Positions 7,151 to 8,586 of a stretch of DNA of 8,586 nucleotides are shown here, piece by piece (position 1 is the first letter of the stretch; every line of letters begins with the position of its first letter). Below the pieces are notes generated by a model that saw nothing but the letters and a program-made list of their open reading frames with translations, had not been told where the DNA came from and ran no database searches. This DNA is from Sphingomonas paucimobilis. GTDB taxonomy: Bacteria; Pseudomonadota; Alphaproteobacteria; Sphingomonadales; Sphingomonadaceae. Location of the stretch: contig CAMAQU010000060.1 in assembly GCA_945860425.1 (NCBI GenBank), positions 1 to 8,586 of the forward strand. Reading direction: 5' to 3'. A program made the position numbers and the translations under genes.

Positions 7151-7173
7151 TTCGACTCGGAGTCGAAACTCCG
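7151..7173 (-). promoter_or_regulatory. Overlapping alternative hairpins in the nrdA leader
   Basis: Positions 7151-7167 form a perfect palindrome, TTCGACTC-G-GAGTCGAA. Positions 7158-7173 form, on the minus strand, CGGAGT-TTCG-ACTCCG, a 6-bp stem with a UUCG loop. The two share TTCGACTCC and cannot form together. Each palindrome arm contains a GANTC (7154-7158, 7160-7164), so it may equally be a DNA-level site for methylation or for a dimeric regulator. Confidence 0.4.
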
Positions 7174-7221
7174 TCCTATCAATTTTTTCGATCCCGTTGC
7201 AGAAAATCGAGACAGTCCCCG

Positions 7222-7230
7222 ATATCCACA
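7222..7230 (+). promoter_or_regulatory. DnaA-box-like 9-mer (ATATCCACA)
   Basis: It matches TTATCCACA at 8 of 9 positions and lies 112 bp upstream of the nrdA start. It has the same orientation as the two stronger copies further upstream. DnaA regulates nrdAB in E. coli, which gives this placement meaning. Taken alone it would be weak. Confidence 0.4.
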
Positions 7231-7277
7231 AGCTCCCCAAAAGAGCGTCGTTCGCGTGATCCAGATACGCTTACAAA

Positions 7278-7293
7278 ACACTACAAATTGGGT
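7278..7293. promoter_or_regulatory. NrdR box 1
   Basis: ACACTACAAATTGGGT fits the 16-bp NrdR consensus (acaCwAtATaTwGtgt) at 13 of 16 positions. NrdR is the ATP-cone/zinc-ribbon repressor of ribonucleotide reductase operons, which responds to dATP/ATP; its gene is not in this window. NrdR boxes normally come in pairs on one helix face, as here. Confidence 0.75.
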
Positions 7294-7308
7294 GCCCCCT
7301 CGGCATCG

Positions 7309-7324
7309 CCACAATCTATAGTGC
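7309..7324. promoter_or_regulatory. NrdR box 2
   Basis: CCACAATCTATAGTGC fits the NrdR consensus at 13 of 16 positions. It starts 31 bp from box 1 (15 bp between them), three helical turns, which is the spacing typical of NrdR pairs. A TATAGA hexamer on the minus strand inside this box could be the nrdA -10 element, but no good -35 stands at the right distance, so I do not call a promoter. Confidence 0.78.
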
Positions 7325-7325
7325 C

Positions 7326-7334
7326 TTATCCACC
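7326..7334 (+). promoter_or_regulatory. DnaA-box-like 9-mer (TTATCCACC)
   Basis: It matches the DnaA box at 8 of 9 positions, with the mismatch at the last base. It lies 1 bp from NrdR box 2, so bound DnaA and NrdR would contact or exclude each other. It has the same orientation as the other two copies. Confidence 0.5.
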
Positions 7335-7349
7335 GGCAGACGCAAGTGG

Positions 7350-7364
7350 TTAATTATCTCTAAA
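7350..7364 (+). promoter_or_regulatory. CtrA-like site (TTAA-N7-TAAA)
   Basis: It matches the alphaproteobacterial CtrA motif TTAA-N7-TTAA at 7 of 8 defined bases. It sits between the NrdR/DnaA cluster and a GANTC cluster. Short AT-rich motifs occur by chance, so this is tentative. Confidence 0.25.
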
Positions 7365-7365
7365 T

Positions 7366-7391
7366 GACTCGATTCATCGCTAATTTGAGTC
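7366..7391. promoter_or_regulatory. GANTC cluster (candidate CcrM methylation/GcrA sites)
   Basis: GACTC (7366-7370) and GATTC (7371-7375) are directly abutted, and GAGTC follows at 7387-7391. TGACTC and GAGTCA also form a spaced inverted repeat. With the two sites at 7154-7164 there are five GANTC in the topA-nrdA gap, whereas the motif is sparse in the rest of the window. CcrM methylates GANTC in most alphaproteobacteria, and GcrA reads it at cell-cycle promoters. Confidence 0.5.
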
Positions 7392-7522
7392 AGTTCATGG
7401 CACCGCCTGCAGACGCAGACAGAGCGACGCGCTGCAATTCCACGCTTCCCAAAAAAGCAAGCTGTTCAGATGGACTAAGCCAGAAAATTAACGCCGAGAT
7501 CCAGCCAATATGGCTCTAATAC

Positions 7523-7531
7523 TTATCCACA
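7523..7531 (+). promoter_or_regulatory. DnaA box (perfect TTATCCACA)
   Basis: This is an exact consensus 9-mer, 57 bp from the topA stop and 414 bp from the nrdA start. It is the strongest of three same-strand copies in this gap. The remainder of the gap (about 7392-7522) shows no gene, and I see only an A6 run near 7451-7456. Confidence 0.6.
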
Positions 7532-7539
7532 TGGCAAAG

Positions 7540-7578
7540 GGCATCGACGACGGGGTGTGACGCCCGCAAGTCGATGCC
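7540..7578 (-). terminator. topA: Inverted repeat after topA, possible terminator
   Basis: GGCATCGAC (7540-7548) and GTCGATGCC (7570-7578) are perfect 9-bp arms, starting 9 bp after the topA stop codon. A CGGG/CCCG inner pairing (7551-7554, 7563-7566) may extend the hairpin. Only CTTTG follows on the minus strand instead of a U run, so termination would be weak or factor-aided, or the hairpin may mainly protect the 3' end. Confidence 0.5.
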
Positions 7579-7587
7579 GTTCCTAAC

Positions 7588-8586
7588 CTATGTTGCGGAT
7601 TTGCGGGCCGGGCTTTTGCGTGCCGGCGCCTTTTTGCGGGCCTTGGGCTTCGCCTTGCCCGTGGCGGGGCCTTTCGCGGCCCGATCGTCAATCAGCTGGG
7701 CCGCCTCTTCCAGCGTTAAGGCCTCTGGCGCCATCGTCTTGGGCAAGGTGGCGTTGGTTGTGCCGTCGGTCACATAGGCGCCATAGCGCCCCTCCATCAG
7801 CATCAGTTCAGCCCCCGTGCGGGGATGCGCCCCAAATTCCTTCAACGGCGCACGCGAAGCACCGCCTCTCGCCCGGCCAGCACCGCTGGCGGCTTCTGCC
7901 AGTTTGACAACGGCCGCATTCATGCCCGTTTCAAACACATCCCGTGTGCTCGTAAGCCGGGCATATTTGCCATCATGCGCCAAATAGGGGCCATAGCGCC
8001 CAATGCTGGCGGTAATCGGCTTGCCGCTTTCTGGATGATCGCCAATAGTGCGCGGCAGGCTTAACAGCTTGACTGCCCAGTCGAGACCGAAATCCTCAGA
8101 CGGCACATCTTTGGGGATGGAGGCCCGCTTCGCCTCTTTGCCCTCGCCCATTTCCACATAGGGGCCAAAGCGGCCAGACTTGCGATGCACATCCTCGCCT
8201 GTTTCTGGGTGCTGCCCCAGAACTTCTGGCCCGGTCGATCCCGCATCGCCATCGCTGCCGGGCTGACCAAATTTGCGGGTGAACTTGCAATCTGGATAAT
8301 TGGAACAGGCGACAAAAGCGCCAAAGCGTCCGCCGCGCAGAGCAAGTTTCCCCGCTTCACAGGCCGGACATTGGCGGGGATCACCCCCATCTTCGCGCTC
8401 GGGAAACAGGAACGGGGCCAAAAACGCGTCCAGCGCCAAGGTGACGTCCGATGGCTTTTGATCCATCACTTCGGTCGTCTTGGGCTTAAAGTCGCGCCAA
8501 AAGGCCTCAAGCACCGCCTGCCACTGAGCCCGTCCGCCAGACACATCGTCCAGCTCTTCTTCCAGCCCGGCGGTGAAATCATAGCT
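7588..8586 (-). CDS. topA: DNA topoisomerase I, C-terminal part (start outside window)
   Basis: The last 332 residues of type IA topoisomerase I are visible, an enzyme that relaxes negative supercoils in the chromosome. The visible part begins in the end of the catalytic core (YDFTAGLEEELDD, residues 2-14, then AQWQAVLEAFW). One Cys4 zinc-ribbon follows, with C73, C76, C94 and C100 (CPAC...CSNYPDC). Three TopA C-terminal repeats come next, each with a G-x-HPxTG/HPxSG entry and a GRxGxY/F core: about 123-145 (HPETG, GRFGPYV), 181-205 (HPESG, GRYGPYL) and 251-275 (HPRTG, GRYGAYV). The protein ends in a Lys/Ala/Pro-rich histone-H1-like tail (about 306-332). This repeat-plus-tail arrangement is usual for alphaproteobacterial TopA. 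The catalytic tyrosine and Toprim domain lie beyond the window edge. Stop is TAG at 7588-7590; nrdA follows after a long gap. Confidence 0.96.
   Translation of the reverse strand, partial: SYDFTAGLEEELDDVSGGRAQWQAVLEAFWRDFKPKTTEVMDQKPSDVTLALDAFLAPFLFPEREDGGDPRQCPACEAGKLALRGGRFGAFVACSNYPDCKFTRKFGQPGSDGDAGSTGPEVLGQHPETGEDVHRKSGRFGPYVEMGEGKEAKRASIPKDVPSEDFGLDWAVKLLSLPRTIGDHPESGKPITASIGRYGPYLAHDGKYARLTSTRDVFETGMNAAVVKLAEAASGAGRARGGASRAPLKEFGAHPRTGAELMLMEGRYGAYVTDGTTNATLPKTMAPEALTLEEAAQLIDDRAAKGPATGKAKPKARKKAPARKSPARKSAT

Noticed and set aside
7069..7314. Minus-strand open frame of 81 codons upstream of nrdA
   Set aside because: It overlaps the NrdR boxes and the nrdA start out of frame and has no RBS. 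The regulatory explanation is better.
7222..7531. Replication origin, suggested by DnaA boxes with GANTC and a CtrA-like site
   Set aside because: There are only three boxes, no AT-rich unwinding element is evident, and the neighbours (topA, nrdA) are not the usual alphaproteobacterial origin genes. nrdA regulation explains the sites more simply.

Overview
The window looks like chromosome of an alphaproteobacterium, most likely a sphingomonad (Sphingomonadales). This is inferred from moderately high GC, the gene types (an NDUFA9-like protein before uppP, a DUF2059 protein, class Ia nrdA-nrdB without ATP-cones, a TopA with a basic tail) and GANTC clustering before nrdA. No database search was possible, so the placement is a judgement.

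Layout. Positions 1-2365, minus strand, hold an apparent operon: an NDUFA9-family Rossmann protein, uppP (undecaprenyl-diphosphatase) overlapping it by 4 bp, and a secreted DUF2059-type protein that is frameshifted and runs off the window edge. At 2493-2579 there is a plus-strand tRNA-Leu(CAG). Positions 2722-3992, plus strand, hold a two-gene module that I read as a polymorphic-toxin-type pair: a DNA/RNA non-specific nuclease with an unrecognised N-terminus, then a small acidic protein resembling YezG/DUF600 immunity proteins. The immunity gene's ribosome binding site overlaps the toxin's stop codon. A bidirectional terminator at 4031-4068 separates this module from the minus-strand block nrdB (4092-5147), nrdA (5193-7109) and the C-terminal part of topA (7588-8586, start outside the window).

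The richest non-coding stretch is the 478-bp gap between topA and nrdA. It contains two NrdR boxes 15 bp apart, three same-oriented DnaA-box-like 9-mers (one perfect TTATCCACA), five GANTC (CcrM-type) sites, a near-match to the CtrA motif, and, near the nrdA start, overlapping alternative hairpins followed by a small stem with a T run. Together these suggest that dNTP synthesis is tied to dNTP level through NrdR and to the replication cycle through DnaA and perhaps CcrM/GcrA/CtrA.

The two most notable items are the tRNA-adjacent orphan nuclease/immunity pair and the combined regulatory region of nrdAB. The rest is housekeeping: cell-wall lipid recycling, deoxynucleotide synthesis and DNA supercoiling.
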